Source of the DNA: Bacteroidota bacterium
GTDB lineage: Bacteria > Bacteroidota > Bacteroidia > B-17B0 > B-17BO
DNA length: 17,241 nucleotides
Reading direction: 5' to 3'
Assembly: GCA_025356715.1 (NCBI GenBank)
Contig: JANXRU010000077.1
Location: forward strand, 1-17,241
Under the pieces are notes generated by a model. That model saw only the letters and a list, made by a program, of their open reading frames with translations. It was not told the origin of the DNA and made no database searches. This document shows positions 1-6,942 of this stretch, piece by piece. Position 1 is the first letter of the stretch; each line of letters starts with the position of its first letter. The position numbers were made by a program, and so were the translations under genes.

Positions 1-1280
1 TCCTTAATTCCCAATTTATTAGAATATTTTTTATACAAATCATTTTGAAAATTATTCAAATTGATTTGCCTTCCATTGATATATGCTAAAATAATATGAT
101 TGGTTTTCATATCTAATATATCCCCATCAGAAACTACAATAGAAGCTAATTTCCCTGATTCAATACTTCCTAATAGCTTATCAATTCCTAAAATTTTAGC
201 ACTATTTAAAGTCACGCTTTGTAATGCTTGCTCTTTAGTTAAACCATAAGCAGCTGCTGTACCTGCTAAAAACGCTAAGTTCCTGGCATTCATCGCCTCC
301 ATATCACCTTGGTTTTGCAAACAATATAACACCGAATCTTTTTGTAATAAATAAGGGAGCTTATACATTAAATCTGTTTCTGCTTCTGGTAAATCTGGTA
401 AATCGTGTAACCGATTAAGCATTACCGCCACATTATTTTCTTTTAATAGATCGGTTACTTTGTAGCTGTCTTTGCCGCCCACTAATACTACTTTTTTTAA
501 ATTGAATAGTTTCGCTAAGTTGACAGCGCCAATTATATCTTTTACGTAATCCGCATGAACATATAAATTTTTTGTTCCATCAAAAATGCATTTCATAGCC
601 TCATACCGAAGATTTTTATCAATCACGTTTGCTTGTTTACTATAAGCGAATGCATTTTCAAAAAATGCTTGAAGTTCTTTTACTTGTTCAGTGTATTTAT
701 TGTTTTTATCACTTGGCTGTTGTTCTGCCCACCAACCATGATGTTGTATTGTTTTCGGAAAATTTAAATGAATGCCATCATCAGCTTTAACAACCGCATC
801 TTCCCAATTCCATCCATCGGTAGCTAATACAGAAGACATGCCGCTAATAACACCCGAACGAGGAGTTGATTGAACATATAGAACACCATTTGTTTTTACT
901 GTTTCTAAAATCTTACTTTCAGCATTATAAGCAATTAAACTTCTGATATGAGGATTGTAATCGCCCACTTCCGAATAATCGCTTGTTTGTCTAATAGCCT
1001 CTGCTTCTTGTAAACCCAAAATACAATTTGGAGCAATTAATCCTGGATATATATGTTTACCATATAAAGCTATCACTGTATCAAATTTTGTAATATCAAT
1101 TTTAATAGCTCGCGCATCAGCTACCATTTCGATTTTACCATCCGAAAAAGAAATAAGACTGTTTTCTAAAACTACGCCATTGCCCAAATGAGCCACGCCG
1201 TTCATTAATAAAATTCGTTTTTTGTTTTGAGCAGAAATCGAAACACTTACAATTAAAAAAGCTATAATTAATTTATACAT
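1..1280 (-). CDS. Secreted amidohydrolase-like protein, HxH motif missing (C-terminus beyond window)
   Basis: The frame is open from an ATG at 1278-1280 to the left edge, giving 426 codons with no stop. The protein starts with a signal peptide (MYKLIIAFLIVSVSISAQ), so it is exported or periplasmic. Residues 20-80 resemble the small beta-domain of imidazolonepropionase-like amidohydrolases and end in GKHIYPGLI (75-82). The C-terminal part also fits: AYGLTKEQALQSVTLNSAKILGI (345-366) and GSIESGKLASIVV (371-383). After PGLI the family normally reads D-x-H-x-H, which binds the metal. Here it reads APNCILG (83-89), so both His are absent. Other expected metal ligands are not obvious (VHADYVKDI at 241-249). 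It may be a catalytically degenerate member or a structural partner of an active paralogue. The fold assignment is good; the substrate is unknown. The gene diverges from the radical SAM gene. Confidence 0.82.
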   Translation of the reverse strand, partial: MYKLIIAFLIVSVSISAQNKKRILLMNGVAHLGNGVVLENSLISFSDGKIEMVADARAIKIDITKFDTVIALYGKHIYPGLIAPNCILGLQEAEAIRQTSDYSEVGDYNPHIRSLIAYNAESKILETVKTNGVLYVQSTPRSGVISGMSSVLATDGWNWEDAVVKADDGIHLNFPKTIQHHGWWAEQQPSDKNNKYTEQVKELQAFFENAFAYSKQANVIDKNLRYEAMKCIFDGTKNLYVHADYVKDIIGAVNLAKLFNLKKVVLVGGKDSYKVTDLLKENNVAVMLNRLHDLPDLPEAETDLMYKLPYLLQKDSVLYCLQNQGDMEAMNARNLAFLAGTAAAYGLTKEQALQSVTLNSAKILGIDKLLGSIESGKLASIVVSDGDILDMKTNHIILAYINGRQINLNNFQNDLYKKYSNKLGIK

Positions 1281-1302
1281 AATTTCATTATTTGAATATG
1301 GG

Positions 1303-1310
1303 TAAATATA
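1303..1310 (-). promoter_or_regulatory. Possible -7 box for the amidohydrolase-like gene
   Basis: On the reverse strand this reads TATATTTA, one mismatch from the Bacteroidota -7 consensus TAnnTTTG. It lies about 22 nt upstream of the ATG. I see no clear TTG -33 element at the usual spacing, so this is tentative. Confidence 0.3.
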
Positions 1311-1373
1311 AGAAATTATGATGTATGAACATTTTGAACCTATTTAAAATTTTATTTATGCTTGTTTAATATC

Positions 1374-1381
1374 TATCTTTG
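1374..1381 (+). promoter_or_regulatory. Possible -7 box TATCTTTG directly before the radical SAM gene
   Basis: TATCTTTG is a perfect match to TAnnTTTG. Only TTT (1351-1353), not TTG, is found 20 nt upstream, so the -33 side is weak. The box ends 4 nt before the GTG at 1386. Transcription from it would begin at or beside the start codon, giving a leaderless or nearly leaderless mRNA. The same octamer forms a much better promoter at 6899. Confidence 0.4.
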
Positions 1382-1385
1382 ATTA

Positions 1386-2402
1386 GTGTCAGTATACAAC
1401 AACATACAATTAGTAAAAAAACTAACGTTAAAAAAATTAAGCAATGCTTTTAAAGTTTGGATAAGTTATCAAATTTCTAAACGCACCAAGCAAGCTGCTA
1501 ACTATGGGCTTCCTATTAGTATAGCCATTGAGCCAACTACTAGTTGTAATTTACGTTGTCCCGAATGCCCAAGTGGACTAAGGCAATTCACAAGGCCAAT
1601 TGGAATGTTAGAGCCTTCTTTTTTTAAAACAACGATAGATTCTGTTTATAAAGAACTTATTTATTTAACTTTTTATTTTCAAGGTGAACCCTACCTAAAC
1701 CCTAATTTTTTGGAAATGGTAAAATACGCATCTAATAAAAACATATACACTTCCACGTCAACAAATGCGCATTACCTTACGCCTGAACAAGCCTTAAAAA
1801 CTGTTGAAAGCAAGCTTGATCGACTAATTATTTCCATTGATGGTACCACACAGGAAACCTACGAGCAGTATAGAATTGGAGGAGTTTTTCAAAAAGTAAT
1901 TGATGGCACAAAAAATATCATTGCAGCAAAAAAAAAATTAAATAGTCGTACGCCACATATTATTTTTCAGTTTTTGGTAGTAAAACCAAACGAACATCAA
2001 TTAAACGATGTTCGACAATTAGCAGATGAGTTAGGAGTTGACGAAGTTGTTTTTAAAACTGCTCAAGTGTATGATTTTAAAAATGGAAATCCATTAATCC
2101 CTGCAAACCAAAAATACAGTAGATATAAGCAACAAACTGATGGTACTTTTAAAATAAAAAATGAATTATTAAATCAGTGTTGGCGCATGTGGAGCAGTTG
2201 CGTGGTAACATGGGATGGTATTGTTGTTCCTTGTTGTTTTGACAAAGATGCCAAGCACCAATTAGGTGATTTAAAAAAACAAAAGTTCAACTCTATTTGG
2301 GAATCCAATTCATATCAACTTTTTAGAAGATCAATACTAAAATCCCGCCAAGAGATAGATATTTGTATGAATTGTAGCGAAGGCACTAAAGTATTGTCAT
2401 AG
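1386..2402 (+). CDS. Radical SAM/SPASM domain protein
   Basis: This 338-residue protein has a radical SAM core with the CxxxCxxC cluster motif at C54, C58 and C61 (SCNLRCPECPSG), preceded by the strand ISIAIEPT. The GEP SAM-binding motif is at 100-102 (FQGEPYLNP). A C-terminal SPASM-type auxiliary-cluster region carries C265, C272, C283, C284, C327 and C330. Such proteins use SAM and iron-sulfur clusters to make a 5'-deoxyadenosyl radical, often to modify peptides or small molecules in the cytoplasm. The substrate cannot be told here. No obvious RiPP precursor or partner modifying enzyme lies beside it. The GTG at 1386 is the only reasonable start: an in-frame TGA lies at 1380-1382, and the next Met (residue 74) would remove the SAM motif. 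It probably stands alone, since the next gene has its own promoter-like sequence. Confidence 0.88.
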   Translation: MSVYNNIQLVKKLTLKKLSNAFKVWISYQISKRTKQAANYGLPISIAIEPTTSCNLRCPECPSGLRQFTRPIGMLEPSFFKTTIDSVYKELIYLTFYFQGEPYLNPNFLEMVKYASNKNIYTSTSTNAHYLTPEQALKTVESKLDRLIISIDGTTQETYEQYRIGGVFQKVIDGTKNIIAAKKKLNSRTPHIIFQFLVVKPNEHQLNDVRQLADELGVDEVVFKTAQVYDFKNGNPLIPANQKYSRYKQQTDGTFKIKNELLNQCWRMWSSCVVTWDGIVVPCCFDKDAKHQLGDLKKQKFNSIWESNSYQLFRRSILKSRQEIDICMNCSEGTKVLS

Positions 2403-2452
2403 AATCTAACTAGTTTTAGAAATATAGATTAAGAATTAGGAACTTAGCCTAC

Positions 2453-2482
2453 TTGCTTTATAGTTTAAAATATCTATTTTAG
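2453..2482 (+). promoter_or_regulatory. Possible promoter of the first CHU_C protein gene
   Basis: TTG at 2453-2455 is followed after 19 nt by TATTTTAG (2475-2482), one mismatch from TAnnTTTG. The spacing fits the Bacteroidota primary-sigma promoter. The start codon is 23 nt further on. Confidence 0.4.
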
Positions 2483-2505
2483 TAAACTATTTTAAATTCC
2501 ACAAC

Positions 2506-5346
2506 ATGAAAAAAGTATTTCAATTAATTTTTATTACCTTATTATCATTAGTTTCATTTATTGTTTCTGGTCAAAGTAATAAAATCTCATTATATACAAA
2601 TGACTCTTTAAAGGGGTTTGATGAATCTAGTTTCATCAATCAAATGGTTAGTCAAGGTAAAACTGGAAAAGCACTGAAAAGCATTTTATCTGTTGCAAAA
2701 AAAGAATTTATTTATGAAACCTATTCCCATAATCATAGTAACTCCGTAATATGGAAAACAGCTAAAACAGCCACTATCAATCCAGCTTGTACTAATATGG
2801 ATTTTGAAGCCGGTTCATTTGCCGGATGGAATGTTACTACTGGAATAAACTCAAACTCTTCTACTATGGCTGGATGTTGCCCTGGAACAGGCGCTTTTGT
2901 TTCGCAGGTAATTAATTCAACTGGAAACGACCCTTTAGTTGGCGCTTTACTCCCATTAACGTCTCCTTTTGGCGGAAGTAAAATTGCAAAAATAAATGAT
3001 AATCTAACAGGCGCAGTTGTAGAACGTATTTCTCAAACATTTAATGTGACTTCTTCAAACGCAATCTTTCAATTTGCATACGCTGGAGTATTAGAGGATG
3101 CGGCTCACTCTTGTAGCGACCAACCTTACATGAATTTTAGTGTTATTGATAGCTCTGGAAATGTTTTAATTTGCCCTAAAATTGAAATTGCAGCACCAAG
3201 TCCTGGTTGCACACAGCCAGCTAGTATTACTGCAAATTGGATTTCTACAACGCCTTCTTCTGGCTTTACGAATGTTTATTACCATGGTTGGGAAATAAAA
3301 ACGATTGATTTATCGCCATATATTGGAACTAGTATTACCATACAAATAACCGTTGGGGATTGTGCTCAAACAGGGCATTTTGGCTATGGCTATTTTGATT
3401 GTCAATGTTATCCATTGGAGATCGATTTAAATGGAACTACCTTTGACGCAACGCCTCAAACACCCATTAATGTTTCTACGTGTGGTGCAATATCAGCTAC
3501 CGTAACGGCGCCTTATGGTTTGAATCCTTATTTATGGAATGGTCCAGCATCTTCGGGTATTACAGCCATAACAACTCAATCTATTGCAACATCAACTCCT
3601 GCAACTTATACTTTAGTTATGAGCCCACTAGGAAGCTGTTATGGGCCTATTACGAAGTATATTATTTTAAATGTTTCGCCAAACCCTATCGTTACAAACC
3701 TTTCATCTCAGGCTACTTGTACTAATTCAACTGGTTCCGGAACATTAAACGTTACTAGTGGCACATCACCTTTTCATTATAATTGGTTACCATCTGCTTC
3801 ATCAAGTTCAGTTGCAACTGGCTTATCGCCTGGCACAGATTATACGGTAACAGTAGTAGATACATTTGGTTGCAAAAACTCAACCATCGTTTCTATTGCC
3901 TCTTTTACAAATGGCCCAACATACACGATAAGTCCATTAGGAGGTGTTTTAACCTGTAATGTATCGAGCTTAACCGTTTCTGCTGTTACAAATCCTACGA
4001 CTACCATTGCTGTTTGGACTAATACTACGTCTTCCTCGTTTGTTGTTAACGCCCCAGGAACATACTCTTGTGTTTTAACTAATACAATCAGTTCTTGCAC
4101 ATCCACCGTGCCTATTACTATAACCGCCAATACAATTACTCCAGTTGCTACATATAGTGTTAATTGTAATACTACAACCATTTCTTTAAATGCGTCTTCT
4201 ACCGCGGGTATTGCATTAGGCTGGCTCGCTCCAACTTCCCCTGTATCCCCCGTTAGTAACCCTGGTACATCAACCGCTTCGGGTATTTTTACTTTAACTG
4301 CTACCAATTTATCAACTGGTTGTAAAACACAATATACTGTATCTACAGGCGTTCCAAATATTTCTATCACAAATACCCCTTCCTCGAATTTATTAACGTG
4401 TATTACCAGTTCGATTTCTGCATTGGCTAGTTCTACAAGTTCAAGTATTAGTATTTCGTGGTTCAATGGATTAGCAACTTCCACAGTAAACCCTTACCCT
4501 ATTTTAGCAGCGGGTTCTTATACCTCAATTATTTCACAAGCCGGAGGATGTAGCACTCAATCTGTAATCACAATTACTACAAATACAACTGTAGGTGTTA
4601 CTATTTCTGTACCATCCACCACTATATCTTGTCTTACAAATAGCTTAGCTTTAACAGCAAATGGCGTTGGAGGAGCGTATACTTATACTTGGGCTCCTGG
4701 TTTACCAATCTTTGTTGGCAATCCTTATAGCGTATCAAATGCAGGAACCTACACCGTAATTGGAACCAATTCAGTAAATGGTTGCACTGCAACTGCAAAT
4801 CAACCTGTAACGCATGAAACAATAAATGCTTCTTTTGTAGCCGATCCATACCAAGGATTGATGCCATTACCTGTTTCATTTACAAACACAAGTATAAATC
4901 CAACGGGCACAACTTATAGTTGGGATTTAGGTAATTCCTCAACAACCTTTACCTCATCAATAATTACAACAACCTATAACACTCAAGGCAATTATGCAGT
5001 AATATTAACAGCGACAAAAGGATTTTGCCAAGATACAGCTATCAGATTTATTAAAGTAGATTTAATTTCTTTAATGAAAATCCCAAATGTATTTACACCA
5101 AATGGCGATGGAACAAATGATTTATTTTTGATAGATGCAACAAACATGGGAGAAATTACTATGACAGTTTTTGACCGTTGGGGTTTAAAAATGTTAGAAA
5201 GCACGGACACAGGTAAAATGATATGGGACGGAAAAACTAAAGGAGGAAGTTTAGTTTCTGATGGCACCTATTTTTACGTTATAAAAGCATTAGGCTTAGA
5301 TGGCGCAACCTATGATTTAAAAGGGACAATTAATATTTTTAAATAG
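2506..5346 (+). CDS. Large T9SS-exported cell-surface protein with CHU_C (gliding motility-associated) C-terminal domain
   Basis: This 946-residue protein has a signal peptide at residues 1-22 (KKVFQLIFITLLSLVSFIVSG, then Q). It is rich in Ser and Thr. An N-terminal Cys-containing domain runs from about C95 to C301, starting with CTNMDFEAGSFAGWNV and ending with HFGYGYFDCQC. Residues about 395-465 look like a SprB-type repeat (SGTSPFHYNW, GLSPGTDYTVTVVDTFGC). Four Ig-like modules of 70-80 residues follow, marked by C484, C553, C632 and C709. A PKD domain spans about 775-850 (YSWDLGN, GNYAVILTATKGFC). The tail from about 858 has FTPNGDGTNDLF, VFDRWG and DGTYFYVIKA, the typical CHU_C sorting domain recognised by the type IX secretion system. 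The protein is probably attached to or released at the cell surface as an adhesin or gliding-related factor; its ligand is unknown. It shares its architecture with the protein at 6943-11502. Confidence 0.9.
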   Translation: MKKVFQLIFITLLSLVSFIVSGQSNKISLYTNDSLKGFDESSFINQMVSQGKTGKALKSILSVAKKEFIYETYSHNHSNSVIWKTAKTATINPACTNMDFEAGSFAGWNVTTGINSNSSTMAGCCPGTGAFVSQVINSTGNDPLVGALLPLTSPFGGSKIAKINDNLTGAVVERISQTFNVTSSNAIFQFAYAGVLEDAAHSCSDQPYMNFSVIDSSGNVLICPKIEIAAPSPGCTQPASITANWISTTPSSGFTNVYYHGWEIKTIDLSPYIGTSITIQITVGDCAQTGHFGYGYFDCQCYPLEIDLNGTTFDATPQTPINVSTCGAISATVTAPYGLNPYLWNGPASSGITAITTQSIATSTPATYTLVMSPLGSCYGPITKYIILNVSPNPIVTNLSSQATCTNSTGSGTLNVTSGTSPFHYNWLPSASSSSVATGLSPGTDYTVTVVDTFGCKNSTIVSIASFTNGPTYTISPLGGVLTCNVSSLTVSAVTNPTTTIAVWTNTTSSSFVVNAPGTYSCVLTNTISSCTSTVPITITANTITPVATYSVNCNTTTISLNASSTAGIALGWLAPTSPVSPVSNPGTSTASGIFTLTATNLSTGCKTQYTVSTGVPNISITNTPSSNLLTCITSSISALASSTSSSISISWFNGLATSTVNPYPILAAGSYTSIISQAGGCSTQSVITITTNTTVGVTISVPSTTISCLTNSLALTANGVGGAYTYTWAPGLPIFVGNPYSVSNAGTYTVIGTNSVNGCTATANQPVTHETINASFVADPYQGLMPLPVSFTNTSINPTGTTYSWDLGNSSTTFTSSIITTTYNTQGNYAVILTATKGFCQDTAIRFIKVDLISLMKIPNVFTPNGDGTNDLFLIDATNMGEITMTVFDRWGLKMLESTDTGKMIWDGKTKGGSLVSDGTYFYVIKALGLDGATYDLKGTINIFK

Positions 5347-5387
5347 GCATTTAAAACGCTTTATTATTTCTTAATATTATTCCCATT

Positions 5388-5416
5388 CAACTAAAGTAGT
5401 TGTTAAGTATAACAAC
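5388..5416 (+). other. Two overlapping hairpins, possible terminator or attenuator
   Basis: CAACTA-AAG-TAGTTG (5388-5402) and GTTGTTA-AGTA-TAACAAC (5399-5416) are both perfect inverted repeats. They share GTTG (5399-5402), so they cannot form together in full. They lie 42 nt after the stop of the upstream gene and before the next promoter. There is no T-run directly behind them, so a simple intrinsic terminator is not certain. Confidence 0.35.
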
Positions 5417-5430
5417 ACGTTAATAACTTT

Positions 5431-5462
5431 TTGGGTTCATAAAGCTTATCGCATTATATTTG
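5431..5462 (+). promoter_or_regulatory. Promoter of the enoyl-CoA hydratase / HAAO unit
   Basis: TTG at 5431-5433 (within a run of T) and TATATTTG at 5455-5462 are separated by 21 nt. Both boxes match the Bacteroidota consensus fully. The ATG follows 20 nt after the -7 box, which fits a short leader. Confidence 0.65.
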
Positions 5463-5482
5463 TTTTAATAAATACAAAAAAA

Positions 5483-6277
5483 ATGACAACAGAAATGGCT
5501 TTAGAAAATATAGTTACAGAAATAAAAAACGATGTGTTAATTATTACAATTAATCGTCCAGATAAATTAAATGCACTTAATAAACAAACGATTGAAGAAC
5601 TTCACGAAACATTAGTTGATGCCGAAAACGATAGATCCATCCGTGCACTAATTATTACGGGGTCTGGCCTAAAAGCATTTGTTGCAGGTGCTGATATTGC
5701 TGAATTCGCTAATTACAGCGTTGAAGAAGGAAAACAATTAAGTGCTAATGGTCATTTTAAAATTTTTAATTTTATAGAAAATTATTCTAAACCTGTGATT
5801 GCTGCCGTTAATGGATTTGCTTTAGGAGGAGGATTAGAATTAGCAATGGCTTGTCATTTAAGAGTTGCAAGTAATAATGCCAAAATGGGATTACCAGAAG
5901 TGAGTCTGGGAGTTATTCCAGGGTACGGCGGCACTCAACGTTTAGCGCAATTAGTTGGTAAAGGAAAAGCAATGGAAATGATTGTGACCGCTGATATGAT
6001 TAATGCTGAAGATGCTTATAAATGGGGCTTAGTAAATTATGTTACGACACCTGAAGAATTATTAACTAAGTGTTTTGAAATTACGGCTAAAATCAATACT
6101 AAATCACCAATTGCAGTAAAAACTGCCATTAAAGTGATTAATGCAGGCTACAATAATAAACAAAACGGTTATGAAGTAGAAATTGAAGAGTTTGGTAAAA
6201 GCTTTGCTAGTGGTGATTTTAAAGAAGGTATTTCTGCGTTTTTGGATAAAAGAAAAGCCGTTTTTCCTGGAAATTAA
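5483..6277 (+). CDS. Enoyl-CoA hydratase/isomerase (crotonase) family protein
   Basis: The protein has 264 residues, the usual length for a single-domain crotonase. The CoA- and oxyanion-hole segments are present: FVAGADIAEF (66-75) and KPVIAAVNGFALGGGLELA (103-121). Both acidic residues of true hydratases are found at the equivalent places: E119 in GGGLELAMAC and E139 in LPEVSLGVIPGYGGTQRL. It therefore probably adds water to trans-2-enoyl-CoA (such as crotonyl-CoA) in the cytoplasm, in fatty-acid or butyrate-type metabolism. Substrate length cannot be inferred. The start is the ATG at 5483, 20 nt after a good promoter; a second in-frame ATG four codons later is also possible. The next gene begins 19 nt after the stop, so the two are probably cotranscribed. 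Confidence 0.92.
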   Translation: MTTEMALENIVTEIKNDVLIITINRPDKLNALNKQTIEELHETLVDAENDRSIRALIITGSGLKAFVAGADIAEFANYSVEEGKQLSANGHFKIFNFIENYSKPVIAAVNGFALGGGLELAMACHLRVASNNAKMGLPEVSLGVIPGYGGTQRLAQLVGKGKAMEMIVTADMINAEDAYKWGLVNYVTTPEELLTKCFEITAKINTKSPIAVKTAIKVINAGYNNKQNGYEVEIEEFGKSFASGDFKEGISAFLDKRKAVFPGN

Positions 6278-6296
6278 ATTTTAGTATCAAACAATT

Positions 6297-6821
6297 ATGA
6301 GTTTAGTAAGTCCTTTCAACTTCAAAAAATGGATTGATGATAATCGCCATTTATTAAAACCACCAGTAAACAACAAAGTAGTTTATAAGGATGCCGAGTT
6401 TATTGTAATGGTTGTAGGTGGACCAAACTCCAGAAAAGACTACCATTTTAATGAAAGTGAAGAATTCTTCTATCAACTAGAGGGTGATATAAAAGTGAAG
6501 CTCCAGATTGACGGAAAAGCTCAAGAATTTGATATTAAAGAAGGGGATATTTTTTTGTTACCTCCTAAAATTCCTCATAACCCTATTCGTTTTGCAAATA
6601 CCATTGGCTTAGTTATGGAGCGCCGCAGAAGAGAGGGTGAAAAAGATGGCTTAATGTGGTTTTGCGACAAATGTAATTTTCCGTTATATGAAGAAAAATT
6701 TGAGTTAAACGACATCGTTTCTCAATTTCAAGGGGTTTTTGAAAAATTTTACAATTCAAAAGAATTAACCACCTGTAAATCTTGTGGACATCAGATGGAA
6801 CCACCTCCTGTAATCTCCTAA
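6297..6821 (+). CDS. nbaC: 3-hydroxyanthranilate 3,4-dioxygenase
   Basis: This 174-residue cupin matches bacterial 3-hydroxyanthranilate dioxygenases over its full length. It opens the ring of 3-hydroxyanthranilate with O2 to give 2-amino-3-carboxymuconate semialdehyde, which cyclises to quinolinate (NAD synthesis) or is degraded further. The Fe(II) ligands and substrate residues known from the Cupriavidus enzyme are present one position earlier: H50, E56 and H94 as ligands, with R46 and R98 for the substrate (NSRKDYHFNESEEFFYQLEG; LPPKIPHNPIR). The C-terminal rubredoxin-like metal site of bacterial forms is intact as two CxxC pairs, C123/C126 and C160/C163. It lies 19 nt after the crotonase gene. 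No other kynurenine-pathway gene is visible in the window. Confidence 0.95.
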   Translation: MSLVSPFNFKKWIDDNRHLLKPPVNNKVVYKDAEFIVMVVGGPNSRKDYHFNESEEFFYQLEGDIKVKLQIDGKAQEFDIKEGDIFLLPPKIPHNPIRFANTIGLVMERRRREGEKDGLMWFCDKCNFPLYEEKFELNDIVSQFQGVFEKFYNSKELTTCKSCGHQMEPPPVIS

Positions 6822-6824
6822 ATC

Positions 6825-6842
6825 AATAAAGGGTCTTTTATT
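6825..6842 (+). terminator. Weak hairpin after the dioxygenase gene
   Basis: AATAAAGGGTCTTTTATT forms an AT-rich stem (AATAAA/TTTATT, with a possible G-C inside) 4 nt after the stop codon, with T residues in its 3' arm. It may help end the two-gene transcript, but it is short and not GC-rich. Confidence 0.3.
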
Positions 6843-6875
6843 TCGTAGAAGTCCAATTTTAATGAGTAAATAGTC

Positions 6876-6906
6876 TTGTTTCAACTTTAATTATGGATTA
6901 TCTTTG
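6876..6906 (+). promoter_or_regulatory. Promoter of the second CHU_C protein gene
   Basis: TTG (6876-6878) and TATCTTTG (6899-6906) are separated by 20 nt and match the Bacteroidota promoter fully. The 9-mer GGATTATCT occurs at 6895-6903 and again at 6906-6914, straddling the -7 box. It could be chance or a binding site. The box sits 36 nt before the ATG at 6943. Confidence 0.65.
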
Positions 6907-6942
6907 GATTATCTAGATTTTAGATTAAAACATTTTTTAACT

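Noticed and set aside
2403..2425. CTAACTAGTTTTAG after the radical SAM gene as a terminator
   Set aside because: The self-complementary core is only about 6 bp, AT-rich and without a T-run.
3840..4484. Open frame of 214 codons on the reverse strand
   Set aside because: It lies wholly inside the Ig-like array of the first surface protein. It is an antisense by-product of Thr/Ser-rich repeats and has no family-like motifs of its own.
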